A stretch of DNA of 64,000 nucleotides, from NCBI GenBank assembly GCA_963693085.1, contig OY856413.1, positions 546,940,879 through 547,004,878 on the forward strand, written 5' to 3'. Shown here one piece after another: positions 12,701-23,602 of this stretch. The notes beneath the pieces are model-generated. The model was given only the letters and a program-made list of their open reading frames with translations. It was not told where the DNA came from and searched no databases. A program made the position numbers and the translations under genes. Each line of letters begins with the position of its first letter. Positions within the stretch are counted from its first letter, which is position 1. Origin of the DNA: Alisma plantago-aquatica (lineage: Eukaryota; Streptophyta; Magnoliopsida; Alismatales; Alismataceae).

Positions 12701-13113
12701 ATGTCCCTTAATCTTTATAAATTGCTCAAGTTTGCTTTTTAGTATGCACATACCAGCCGTTGCTGATGTCTCCTTTTGTTTCTCTTTTGCTGGGGTATGC
12801 TTCCAACCCTAGGTGGAAGACTCGAATGCATGGCATGTTGACCTGGATGTAGTTTGTGATGATGAAGGTTGGAGACAATCTTGAGGTGGTTTAGATTTCC
12901 TCTACATGGATCCTTATGTTGTAAGTTTAAGATGTTCCGTTGTTTTATAATTGAATAGTCAAAATTTTCTTCCGCTTCTATACATTGGTCTTTTGATTAC
13001 CATTATATAAATATTTGAAAATTTTACACCCACTCCAAGATACCTTGAAGGTATGTTTGGAATGGAGGTTTTATTCTTCAAATTTTTAGTAGAGAAGTGG
13101 TTTCACTTCTTTA
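9753..13113 (+). repeat. LTR 4 of the array, missing its last bases
   Basis: It starts TGTTGTAACATACC and matches LTR 3 throughout, but shows more differences than LTRs 2 and 3 do from each other. The match stops after TTCTTTA at 13113, where the other LTRs continue CAACA and then the primer-binding site. The following bases are unrelated, so the array is broken here. The TATA box is mutated to TATACATAG (10827-10835). Confidence 0.9.
10827..10835 (+). promoter_or_regulatory. Degenerate TATA box of LTR 4
   Basis: TATACATAG replaces TATAAATAG of LTRs 2 and 3, a single A to C change in the core that would be expected to weaken the promoter. Confidence 0.6.
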
Positions 13114-13709
13114 TAGAATCACATTATATGGATTCCAAGGAAATAAACAAAGGAGCCAAATAGAAAACAAGCTTCATGAGATAATCCAAAACAAAGTTGA
13201 CAACATGATTCCACATCTATGCAACAAGTTGCACCCAAAAATAAGAAATCCATATAGGTGATATAGAGAGAGCCTGAAGATGTTAGTGATGATGTCATCT
13301 TGCAATTGCTATAAGAATTTGACACTGCCATGTGTTAATCCCTATCCAATGAGAAATTCACATCTTTTTCTCATATAACACCTAAATTCTTAGAGGAAAA
13401 ATATATTCAAATGACCATCCATCCAACAAACTAATAGGATGGGATGCCATCTAGGTGTCTTGATCATTCACAACACAAACGGAAGGAACATTTCACATAA
13501 CTTGTGAGAAATGTTGTAACAATAGATTCATGGTTGAAAGAATCGCTTATTGTCCTAGACTGGCTAATTGACACTAGTAAACTTGATATTTATTCTTCTA
13601 TCCACCTACACTATGAAAATTATTCTGCTTCCTATGTTTTAGTAGATTGGAAATTTATTTGGAGTGGGTTTTTTTATAATAAGAACAATGTTATGGTATC
13701 TTGGAAACA
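13114..13709. other. Unassigned junction sequence
   Basis: These 596 bases lie between the broken end of LTR 4 and the rearranged left LTR of element A. They match neither LTR by eye. A 95-codon open frame runs from about 13504 on the + strand into the inverted LTR segment, but I recognise nothing in it. I see no gene here. Confidence 0.5.
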
Positions 13710-14212
13710 CCTGACCCCACTTGCAATGCTATTAAATTTCTTATATCTGCTATTGAAATACTTTAGCATGATGATGAAAATGATTAATTAACTAATGTAG
13801 TGTACATGAGTACAAACCACCCATAGTTTTGGGCATGAGCCTAGGGGAATGCGACCACTCTCCCCAATTATAAAAATATTAGGGTGTTTGGGAATGTGTT
13901 ACTCTCCCTCACCCAAAGGTTGAGGTTCGGTAGGTACCTTAGTACTATATTAGTTTAATGTAGTCACGTTTAATTATGCATTCAACTTGTTATTGTTTAC
14001 CTTAGTAGAAATTCTTATTGTTGTACTTTCCTCTTACACTTGAAATCTCATAGTTAGAGAAACCTTACTTTTCCATATTTTAACAGCTAAATTGTCCTTT
14101 ACCTATAATTGACACATACATTTTATCTCCTTTTGCTGGGTGACCCCAACCACCCAAAACCAAGAAGAGGGATAGGACCAGATCTTGGTGTAGCTGATCA
14201 AGTGTCCTCATT
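13710..14212 (+). repeat. Inverted segment of element A's left LTR
   Basis: This stretch is the reverse complement of about 25010-25510 in the right LTR, although the flanking 14213-16246 is in direct orientation with 25567-27600. A related LTR (the solo LTR, about 20130-20560) shows that the right LTR has the normal order, so the left copy was inverted. The breakpoint at 14213 is sharp (CCTCATTG in both copies). The breakpoint near 13710 is less clear. Confidence 0.75.
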
Positions 14213-16246
14213 GGGAAGATAGGTTTGGGTAAAAATACCCAACTTTGGGTTAGAATGCACATACATCACTCGAGATTCCTAAAGATAATTTTTCCACCAA
14301 ATGAATGTGTCCAGGTCACTTTATCCCTAGGTACAAATTTTCATCACATATATTAGAGTTTGTAATAATTAAGTGTAAACACCCAAATTTTGGACCCTCT
14401 AAATAGACCATTGATTTTGGGCTTGAAAACTAGACCAATAGATTTGTGATATTTTTATAATGAAGAAAACATATTTATTTCTTAAATTTGGAGTTAAAAT
14501 GAATTAGTTCTCAATTTTAGGGCATTTTATATAATTAAAATGGTGTAAATATTAAATATCGAAATAGGAATGAGAATCAATACTCAAAAACCATTAAAAA
14601 ATGGATTTCTTGTGAAAAATCCTTTCCAATGAGTATTTGTTTGCATTTTTTTGATAAAGAATCGATTTATAACGAATTAAACAAAATTGACCAATCAGAA
14701 AATCTGGAAATGCCACATAGGAAGAGTTGCTTGTGAAAATGAGGGCCATGGAGGTTGGACCCATGCTGACTTGGGCTAATCGCGTGTGGCCCAGTTGCAG
14801 GTCCACGCTCACGTGGCTCTAGTCAAACGTGTCAAGGCGAGAGGGCAAAAAGGCAGAAATGCCCCTAGCAAAAAAATAAAGGGGACGAGCAAGGGTAGGA
14901 TAGGGACTTCACCACTGGGCTTCTTCCCCAGCTCGCACCTAGCCATGGCAGCAAAGTAGGTTCTGCCCATTTGGGCATTTTTGCAAACTTAAATGGAACC
15001 AAGAAGTAGGGGCCTTGAAATGAAGAGGAGAAAGATACAAACTCACCTAACCCCTCAATTGTGTTACTAGTGTCGACGAGGTCTAAGGTAACCCGCCGCT
15101 AGGCCAGAGAGGAGAGCAGTGCGGTAGTGTCTAGGTGCGGAGCCTTTGGGAAAATTGGTGTGAGGAAAAGGTCTCTAGGGTGTCGACAAAGGTGAGGGTA
15201 TCATCATACATAGTTGAGGTGGCGTGTTGAGGTGATACGGTGGTGGAGGTGAGAAAGCACAAATGACACCATTGGGCTTTTTATCTGCACTGTACCTCAC
15301 TATATGAGTGAAGGCTCAGATGAATCGGGGGAAAGAGATGAAATGAATGGTGAAGAAATCATGCAAAACAATCAAGGAATGAGTGAGAATTAAGTTGTGG
15401 AGCCAAAGGTTACTATTTGCATAACATTCGGAGGTTGAAGATGATCTGTTGACTGTAGGATGTGGGTTAGAATGCACATGAGTCATCGAATGATGCATCC
15501 ACGATGGACTCAGGCTGCCTGTCCTGCGTGATAATGATTTAAGAGTAGACTTTGGCTAAATTTTGATGCATAAATGAGATATTAATCATACTAGGATCCA
15601 CTTTATTAAAAACTTGTTTAGTACATTTGGGGGGGTCAAACATGGTCCAAATGACATCAAATTTTAACAATAGCCTAATATTAATGTCTAGATTAATGCT
15701 ATGCAATTAGATTTTTGTTTCAGACAAGATTCAACCCTTCACCACTATATTGGCCATTAATATGTGCACTAATGTATAAAATGGGTGAATTAATATGAAA
15801 AGGCTTTTTGATCAAATTTTGGGTGAATATTTGGGATAGGTAATTCAAGAGTCATGTATCACCTCATTACTCACTTTTCATGTTTTATTGCCCCATAAGA
15901 GGAGAGAAAAAGGAAAGAGGGTTATTACTCCCAATATTAACTCAACTCCATATAATTATTCATTTCTTGTCCCATTGGCCATAAAATCTTTAAATTAAAA
16001 TTATCTACTAATTATCTTTCATTTATGTAATAAACATTTCATTTTTGTGGACATTTGCAACATTACTCTTATTAAAAGTATTAATTGAGGTAATTATGCA
16101 CTAACTCCTTAAGTTTGCATGCATATTTACTCCCAGTCCCTCAATTTCCACAAAACTAACAATAAGGACAAACAGAGAAGAAACGTAAGATATCTATATG
16201 AATAGGATGGAATTTCATGTACATTGGAATTCAATTTATTACAGCA
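14213..16246 (-). repeat. Left (3') LTR of element A, remaining part
   Basis: About 2 kb that matches 25567-27600 in the same orientation with scattered substitutions. On the minus strand it begins TGCTGTAATAAATTG at 16246, directly after a purine tract. The outer (minus-strand 3') third of the LTR is inverted or lost. Confidence 0.85.
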
Positions 16247-16262
16247 CTCCACCCGTTAAAAA
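16247..16262 (-). other. Polypurine tract of element A
   Basis: On the minus strand TTTTTAACGGGTGGAG is directly followed by the LTR start TGCTGT. Just upstream is ATTTTGGGGACAAAAG, the counterpart of the GAGGACGAAAT box in the + strand array. Confidence 0.8.
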
Positions 16263-16450
16263 GGCTTTTGTCCCCAAAATATCAAACAAAAAGGGAAGGG
16301 TGAGTGTGTATCATCTTGTCTCTAAGTTCCCAAGTGGATTCTTCTAACCCATGATACTTCCATAAGACTTTCAATAGTTCAATCTCTTTTTTCTTCAACT
16401 ATTTCACTCGGGTGTCAAGAATTTTCACTAGTAACTCCTCATAGGTTAGA
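16263..16450 (-). pseudogene. Chromodomain fragment of element A
   Basis: Minus-strand translation gives VKILDTRVK, a stop codon, and then a continuation ending in KVLWKYHG and ESTWEL. These are the landmarks of the chromodomain at the C-terminus of chromoviral integrases, which is thought to direct insertion to particular chromatin. The stop falls between the first strand and the rest of the domain. Downstream the frame decays toward the purine tract. Confidence 0.8.
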
Positions 16451-17032
16451 TTCTCATGAATATCCATAGGTTCTATCGTGAGTACATGAGAAGGGTCTTT
16501 CACGTACTTCCTCAACATAGAGACATGAAAGACATTGTGGATCTTGTCATAACCAAGAGGAAGAGCTAGATGATATGCACACTCTCCTATCTTAGCCAAG
16601 ATCTCAAAATGTCTCACATAACAAGGACTAAGCTTGCTTTTGACTTTAGATCTTGCAATAGAGTGTATAGGCTTAACTTTCAAGAACACATAGTTTCCCA
16701 CTCAGAAGCTTACATCAGGCCTATTCTCGTCAACATACATTTTTTGGCTGTCTTGTGCGGTTTTCATATGCTTCTTAATCAACTGAACCTTCTCTATCAT
16801 CATTTGCATGTTATCAGTCTTCACTAGAGTGTGTTCTTCCACGTCATCCCAATGCAAAGGATAATGACACGGTCTACCGTATAAGGCTTCATATGAAGGC
16901 ATCCCAATGTTGACTTGGTTTGTATGCAAATTCAGCCAATGGTAGATATTTGTCCCATGCACCTCCCTAGTCCATAACACATGCACATAGCAGATCTTCC
17001 AAAATCTATACAGTTCTTTCAGACTGGCCATC
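16399..17032 (-). pseudogene. Integrase C-terminal part of element A
   Basis: Encodes the end of the catalytic core and the following DNA-binding part of a gypsy integrase. Landmarks are GQSE and ILEDLL just left of the solo LTR, MPSYEALYGRPC, HWDDVEEHTLV, a stop near VSF, then KVKPIHSI and HNVFHVSMLRKYV. The first 60 codons contain at least two in-frame stops. It is separated from the first half of the integrase by 3.8 kb of inserted LTR. The chromodomain overlaps its end. Confidence 0.85.
17028..17032 (+). repeat. Target-site duplication, left copy (CCATC)
   Basis: Five bases flanking the solo LTR. The partner at 20802-20806 reads CCATT. The integrase reading frame picks up across the site when one copy and the LTR are disregarded, which confirms the insertion point. 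Confidence 0.75.
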
Positions 17033-18573
17033 TGTAACATACTAAATTTTGGAGTTTTTTTTCCTTTTTGGTCCTCTTTTCCATATTTTCCTTTCATTTC
17101 TATCCTCTTTGGCCTTTCTATTTAATTTGTGGACAATATGATGGTTTAATGAGCATTTGTTCACCTTTTATTCCAATATTTGGATTTATGCACAAATACC
17201 TCAGTGGAAGCTTAGTAATGGGTCAAATATGCAAAATATCCACTTAAGTGATAAAAAGAATAAATAAATTCGTCCTAGAACTTTCTAGTGCTTTTTAGAA
17301 TATGAAAAAGAAAGAAAATCCTGAAATATAAATAAAGGAGATGATAAATGCAATACTTGGGGATAATATGGAATATTTTGGATAAAAGAAGATAATGAGT
17401 AATATATTGTTCCAAAAATCCTAAATATAAACCCAAGAAGATAATTTGTATATCAATTTCATTTTCTTGACTTAAAATTTACTTAATGGCCAAGTATCAT
17501 CTAATTTGGATAATAAATAAATATATAATGCCTTTAATACAAGACAATGGGAAATAAGCCAAGAAAGAGAGATAAAATATTTAATGCCCTCAAATTAGAA
17601 AAATAACTCTAGATTCGTAATCTAAACATAAAAATAAGCCTTTCGTAAAATTTGCATTTAATTTGGTCAATGTTTAATATTTTATTTTATTCAGGAGAGA
17701 GAAAATGATTTAGAGACTAAAAATATTAAATATATGTTGATAAAAATATTTAATCTCAAAAAAGTGTTCCTAACGTTTATTATTACTTGTATACCAAGTT
17801 TCATATTTTTTAGAAAGTTTCTAGATGCCTCTAATAAATTAAAAGGTTAAATAAGTGATAAAATTTAAATGAATTAAATAAAACTATAAAAGTCTTCAAA
17901 AAATAAAATAATGCAAAATTCGTTTTTAAATGTTAAAATATACGTTTGAATGAATTTTGAATCAATTTGGAAAATATTTTATAAGTAGGTGAATTTAGGA
18001 GAGAGAAAGTGTGTAAATATTAAAATCATTAATTAAAATAATAAAGGATATCAAAAAATGGAAATAATACTAAATTAATATCAAAAATATTAAATGTAAC
18101 TTGTGGGTCAAGTTTTATAATTTTTGGATAATCCTAGAGTCATTAAAGAAGGAGGAAAGATAAAAAGATATTTGAATTATTTAACCTTCTAAAATTCCCC
18201 AAAAGTCAAAACTAATTCCATATTTGGATTCTATGCGTCAAAATCAGTCAGAGTATGAATTTTGGTTATTTTTGGAGATCGTTTATGCCCTGATATAAGG
18301 AGAGAGAAAATGAAATTGAATTTAATGTCTCACTATATTCGTTTTCAATTGGGAATCGTATTTATTTGTCGCGCGTGGCTCACAACCGTTGGATGTTGAT
18401 CGCCCTGATCGTCATCTACCTCATGCAAAAAAGGAAACCGGCCATACAAGTAGCCCAAATTCCTCTCCCAAAGTTCTCTCACCTCAGTGCTTGGTTTTTC
18501 GAGATTCTTTCTCCATTGTCCTCGCGAGTGTCTCCTCTATGCAACGAGCCCTAACTTGATCCCTGGTGTGGAC

Positions 18574-18582
18574 TATATAAGG
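18574..18582 (+). promoter_or_regulatory. TATA box of the solo LTR
   Basis: TATATAAGG in the context GGACTATATAAGGAAGCCC, where the AT-rich first part of the LTR changes to the GC-rich middle, matching the position of the box in the array LTRs. Confidence 0.6.
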
Positions 18583-20167
18583 AAGCCCTAAATATACCTC
18601 ACCGGATGCACGATGACCGAGTTACGGACTTCTCGCTATCGCCTTCAGTTACTTCTGGACGGAATCAAAACCTTCCTCCACACCTCCTATGCCCCTCCTC
18701 TTCACCAATTTGGTTCTAGGGAGTTGATATTGCCACCATGAGGCCGAGTACCTATTTGGTTTGGCGCGACTTCCGTCAGGGGCTCTCCGTGATGTCCCTC
18801 GAATTCATGGAACGGAAAGGATCTACACGACCTACTCGAGGTCCTTCTGTTCGCAGTTAACCCTGGAGTTCACCAGGATGGTTCCCCCAAGAACTCACCT
18901 CAGTTCCGCCGCCGGCCATCATCATCGACCCTTCTCAGTCACTCCCTGACGCCGGTAGGACCTCCTTTGATCTCGTCTCATGTCTTTAGATCCTTCCATG
19001 TAAGAAGATCATTGGTTTCCTTGCTTTATCGCTGCTTTTCCCTTATAGTTCCGATTTGCTCTATTTTGTGATCTGTAGTTTGCTTGGAGGATCTTTCACC
19101 TCCATCGCTGCTTGCTGAACTCGAGCAGTTGGTATTTGAGTTCGGGGTGGTTTCACATATGTGTTAGGCTCGTTCCCTGATCAAGAGGTCGACAAATCTT
19201 CACTTCTACTCACCGGCCTACTCCTGTGGATGGCCATGGTGTGAGCGTGATCGGGGAGCAGACAATCCCCTCGTCGCTCTGCCCATCGCTTCTTCACTCA
19301 TTTTTTTTGTTTTCCTCCAGGGGCATAAGCATCTTTTCTTAATTGTTTTTTTTCCTTTGAACACATGACTTGGCCACCCTTTATTGGTCCAAATCAACAG
19401 GCGGGCCCGACCTCTCGCTCTCTCACACTCTCTGTTTGTTACGAAGTGCCTACGTGGCAATTTCTAATTGATTGGTTTTAGAAAATTTGTGTCTTTTGAT
19501 TCGTTGGTCGAAAAATAAAAGTAAGATATGTTTTGGAATTGGGAGAACGTAATCTATCTAATAAAACTACTTTCGTGGTTTGATTCTGATGTTTTCGAAT
19601 ACATATTTTTAAGGATGATTTAAATTACTCTAAAATATTGAAAATTGCCTAAAAAGTCAGTATCTCAAAAATATACAAACCTATATGTTATTTTGATCAG
19701 AAGAACGTAAATAAGATAGTAGTGAGGTTTTCAGAGTCTAATTTGATTATTTGTGGAAAAAGTCGATGGTTTTGAGGTTTTAATCCTTTAATGAATATAC
19801 ATAGATCTAATACATGGATATAATGATGAAATTAGGGCAAGTGGATCTGATCTCGTGTAAAAGTTATGAAAAGTGGTTTTAGGATTCTAAAGAATAAGGT
19901 ATGTGCATTTAACCTTTCAGTTGGGAATATTTGTGCCTTGTCCTACTTTTCCCACAATGAGGTTTATTTGAACCCTACATCTTATGCTCTTGATTATTTT
20001 GCTCTACTTGCCTCATAATCAGTTTGAAATATTGTTCTTGGGTCTTGGTACCCTTTTTCCATGTTGTATTTGGATGATGCTATTACTTGCCATTGTTTCT
20101 ATCCTATTGATTTTATTAGACTAATTAACTAGTGTAGTGGTACTTGTATGTACAACCACCCATAGTT

Positions 20168-20262
20168 GGGGAATGTGTTATTTCTCCCATGGGGAACGTG
20201 TTACTCTCCTCCACACACAAAATGTGTGTAGATGACTGGGAATGTGTTACTCTCCCCTCACC
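20168..20262 (+). repeat. Short degenerate repeat in the solo LTR
   Basis: The motif GGGAATGTGTTACTCTCC and close variants occur three times within about 95 bp. The equivalent part of element A's LTR has one clear copy plus a weaker one. It is a small local expansion inside the LTR 3' module. Confidence 0.6.
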
Positions 20263-20801
20263 CTTTTGGTTGAAGGTCTGGTAGGTGCTTCAACCCTACA
20301 TAGTTAAGATAGTCAATATTAATCATACATGCAAATCCTTAGTTATATATTGTTTATGGAAAGCATCTATTGAAATATTCTTTTGTATATGGCCTCATTC
20401 TCTTGATTGTCTTCATCTTATGATGAACCCTAGCCTACTTTTACATTTCTTGTATTACTATCTTAGAATAGTTTAGTGACACATACTTTTACTTTCCTTT
20501 CCCTTTTACTGGGTGCCTTCCCAACCACCCAGATGTGGAGTAAGGTGATGAATAAGACTTGAAGATCTTAGGTTGGCTTGGACTTAGCTGATGGATATGT
20601 TGCTCGGAGACAAAAGCGGAGTAGTCTAGACTTCCCTCTACTTAGATCATCTTTTTGTATAAAGCATGTACACCCATATTGGGAGAATTTTTATGTACAC
20701 CTTATTTAAATTGAATATAGTCAAAATTTTATCTTCCACTGGTTTCCAAATGAGTTTTGATTATCATAATTAGTAGAGGGTGGTTTATACCACTCTTTAC
20801 A

Positions 20802-21400
20802 CCATTAGTTTGTGGGTGGTACACAGTACTGAAATATAGATCAATTCCCATCACTTCTTGAATTTGACTCCACAGTCGAGAGGTGAACTTTAGGTCACAA
20901 TAAAATATTATCACCTTGGGTACACCATGCAGATGAACTATCTACTCCACATATGATTGTGCCATGTCTTATACCTTATAGTTGGACTTGAAAGGCAGAA
21001 AGTGGATAGACTTTGTCAAATGATCGATTACTACCAACACAACACACAACCTTTTCTGGTCTTGGGAAAACCAGTGACAAAATACATAGTTAACTTCTCC
21101 CATTTCCATTCTATAATCTCAAGCGGGTGGAGAAGACCACCAAGTCATTGATGTTCTATCTTTACTTCTTGACAAATCAAACATCTAGACACATATAGGG
21201 CTATATCATTCTTCATATTCTTCCACTAGAAGCTTTGATGTAGGTCCTAGTACATTTTGGTCATGCCGGGATGAATTGTGTACTTAGACCGATGAACTTC
21301 GCTAAGAACTTTTTGTCATAAGTCACTGATATCAGGAATCCACAATCTTTGTCAAAAGAAGAGAACACCATCCACTCTGATAGATAAATCAGACTGTGGC
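20802..21400 (-). pseudogene. Integrase N-terminal and core part of element A
   Basis: Minus-strand translation shows a His-His-Cys-Cys zinc-binding region (HRSK, then HPGM, then CLIC around 21180-21300) and, further along, core motifs ending in STVYHPQTNG next to the solo LTR. Frameshifts and stops break it into pieces, among them a stop after TKMY. This enzyme joins the element's DNA copy to the chromosome. The second half lies left of the solo LTR. Confidence 0.82.
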
Positions 21401-21438
21401 TTCAGGGTTAAGGTCTTCATTTCTTCTAACTCAAGACT

Positions 21439-22026
21439 TTATAATTGGGTAGCAACAATATCTAAAATCCATGTTGGGGTGATGGATAAGCTATCCATGT
21501 GAACACATAACTTGTCCGTAGCTTCATCATTCAGAATTTCCACAGGTTGTGGTTGCAAACAAGAAACATACTCCATGTTCTTCCATATAGAACAAGTTAT
21601 AACAGAACATGTACCCGTTCTCTTCTGACTTAAGGCATCGACAACTACGTTGCCTTTACCAAGATGATATGTGATGGTAAAGTTGTAGTCCTTAAGATAT
21701 TCCACCCACCTATGTTATCTCAGATTCAAGTCCTTTTGTGTCAACATGTACTTTAAACTCTTGTGATCAGAGAACACCTCGAACTTGACTCCATAGATAT
21801 AGTGTCACCAAATTTTTAGAGCATGAACAATGGCTACTAGCTCTAAATCATTTGTAGGCCAATTTTCTTCATTTGGCTTCAATTGGCGAGAGGCATAGGC
21901 AATCACTTTACCTTCTTGCATAAGAACACACCCTAAACCTTGCTTGGAGGCATCAATGAAAATAACATAGGGTTTTCCTTCGATAGGTAATGCATGTACA
22001 TGGGAAGATGTCAGGATTTGCTTCAA
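21439..22026 (-). pseudogene. RNase H region of element A
   Basis: It contains [15 protein letters not shown], which holds the first catalytic aspartate of gypsy RNase H, followed by [10 protein letters not shown] and [15 protein letters not shown]. After a stop near 21800 the homology continues with YNFTITYHLGKGN and VDALSQ. It would remove the RNA strand during reverse transcription. It is broken by stops but is the best preserved stretch of A's pol. Confidence 0.85.
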
Positions 22027-22042
22027 ATTCTAAAAGCTATCT

Positions 22043-22956
22043 TCACACTCGGGAGTCCAAACAAACTTGACTTCTTTTCTTGTCAATTTTGTCATAGGAA
22101 GGGCTAGCTCTGAGAAATTCTTGATAAATTTTTTTATAGTAACCTGTTAGATCGAGGAAACTACAGATTTTAGATGGGTTCTTTGGAGCCTTCCACTTGG
22201 TTACAACCTCTACTTTTGTAGGGTGAACAACAATGTATCCAGAGGAGATAACATGACCCAAGAACATTACTTCTTTGATCTAGAACTCACACTTAGAGAA
22301 TTTTACATAAAGTTGATGTTCTCATAGTGTATTAAGTGCCAACCTTAGATGTTCACGATGCTATTCTTATGAATCAGAATATATTAATACATCATCGATG
22401 AATACCACAACGAATCGATCGATATAATGATGGAATACTTAATTCATTAGGTCCATAAAGGAAGTAGGGGCATTGGTCAACCCAAAAGGCATGACCAAGA
22501 ATTCATATGCCCATATCTAGTTCTGAAGGCTGTCTTTGATACATCTTCATCCTTCACCTGCATCTGATAATAACCACTTCATAAGTCCATCTTTGAAAAG
22601 ACAGTGGTAGACTTGAGCTGATCAAAGAGATCATCGATGCGTGGTAGTGGATAACAATTCTTCACTGTGACTTGGTTAAGCATGCAGTAGTCCATACACA
22701 TCCACATTGATCCATCCTTCTTCTTTACGTACAAGATTGGGGCTCCCGAAGGTGAGATGTTTGGGAGAATAAAACCCATGTTGAGAAGTTCATGAAGATG
22801 CTTCTTCAGCTCAACAATCTTGGCTGGTGCTAAGTGATAAAATGGCTTCAAAATTAGTGAAGTTCTGGGTACAAGATCGATGGAGAATTCCATGTCATGA
22901 GTTGGAGGTAACCCAGGTAACTCTTCAGGGAATACGTCAGGGAAATTTTTCACCAC
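22043..22956 (-). pseudogene. Reverse transcriptase of element A
   Basis: It begins with [14 protein letters not shown], then [35 protein letters not shown] and [15 protein letters not shown], typical of plant gypsy RT. A stop follows the first 126 codons. Further on, the catalytic box FIDDVLIYS is intact near 22380-22420, and the domain ends with MFLGHVIS and LTGYYKK. A complete enzyme cannot be read because of stops and shifts between the blocks. Confidence 0.87.
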
Positions 22957-23076
22957 TTCTATATGATTGAGGGCAGGAGGGGTTGCATCGAAAACTATAG
23001 ATACTAAGTATGACCTACACCCTTGTGAGATGAGTTTTTTGACTTTGATGGTAGAGATGATAAATTTCTGTTCTTC

Positions 23077-23400
23077 TCACTTTCTACCCTTGATACACAT
23101 CCTTCCTTCTTCAAGATGTAACAATCTAGCCTTCGACTCTTTACAGAATAGGACTGCCTTATATCTCTTTAGCCAATTCATACCCAAGATAATATCAAAG
23201 GCCATCATGTCAAGCAAGATAAAGTCTGAAGGAAACATTTTCCCCAAGATGCAAAGGTCCATGGTTGGTAGTTTGAGATAAGATGAGCATATTCTACCAC
23301 TAGGGATTTTGAAATCTAACATGGTCAATAAATTTAGATTCCTATTCTAACATAGAGGAAAATTATGTAGATATGAAGGAATGTGATGATCCAGAATTAA
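23077..23400 (-). pseudogene. Protease region of element A
   Basis: A retropepsin-like domain with the flap-side motif MAFDIILGMNWL. The active-site motif, normally D-S-G or D-T-G, reads N-S-G-S at 23387-23398, so the catalytic aspartate is replaced by asparagine. The domain would cleave the polyprotein. It is split by a frame break near 23330. Confidence 0.75.
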
Positions 23401-23602
23401 AAAGTTCTCTAATCGGATGCATGTTATGGTGTAAAGTACCTTCGATGACCTCATTGCCTTCACCAACTTCCTCAACATCTATAGTGAAAACCCTTCTGTT
23501 CCACCTTTCTACCGGCGGTCAGTGCCCTTGCTGGTTGTTGTTGTTGTTGTTCCGTGGAGGTAGATTCTAATGTTGAGGCGGTTGTTGGGCTATGGCTTGT
23601 CC

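Larger units (their letters stand above)
1..13113 (+). mobile_element. Tandem array of a gene-less LTR retrotransposon
   Basis: Units of 4034, 4036 and about 4032 bp repeat head to tail. Each consists of an LTR of about 3370 bp that opens with TGTTGT and closes with ACAACA, a tRNA-iMet-type primer-binding site, a 664 bp internal region and a purine tract before the next LTR. Adjacent units share each LTR, so the order is LTR-internal-LTR-internal-LTR-internal-LTR. The internal regions differ from one another at only about a dozen positions each, so the copies are young or homogenised. No gag or pol is encoded. Such arrays are known to arise by unequal or intra-element LTR recombination, or by template switching. 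The left part lies outside the window. Confidence 0.93.
17033..20801 (+). mobile_element. Solo LTR inserted in element A's integrase
   Basis: A 3769 bp LTR with termini TGTAACA and TTTACA and no internal region. It interrupts the integrase between the HPQTNG motif (right side) and the GQSE motif (left side). The flanking 5 bp are CCATC (17028-17032) and CCATT (20802-20806), a duplication with one mismatch. It is in + orientation and resembles the array LTRs in design: AT-rich start, TATA box, GC-rich middle, and a 3' module with TTTTACTGGGTGCC near 20505. It is a different family from the array and from element A. It probably formed by recombination between the two LTRs of a complete insertion. 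Confidence 0.88.

Noticed and set aside
16702..17097. A 131-codon frame that could be taken as one protein
   Set aside because: Its start lies in the solo LTR, so it is a fusion of LTR DNA and broken integrase.
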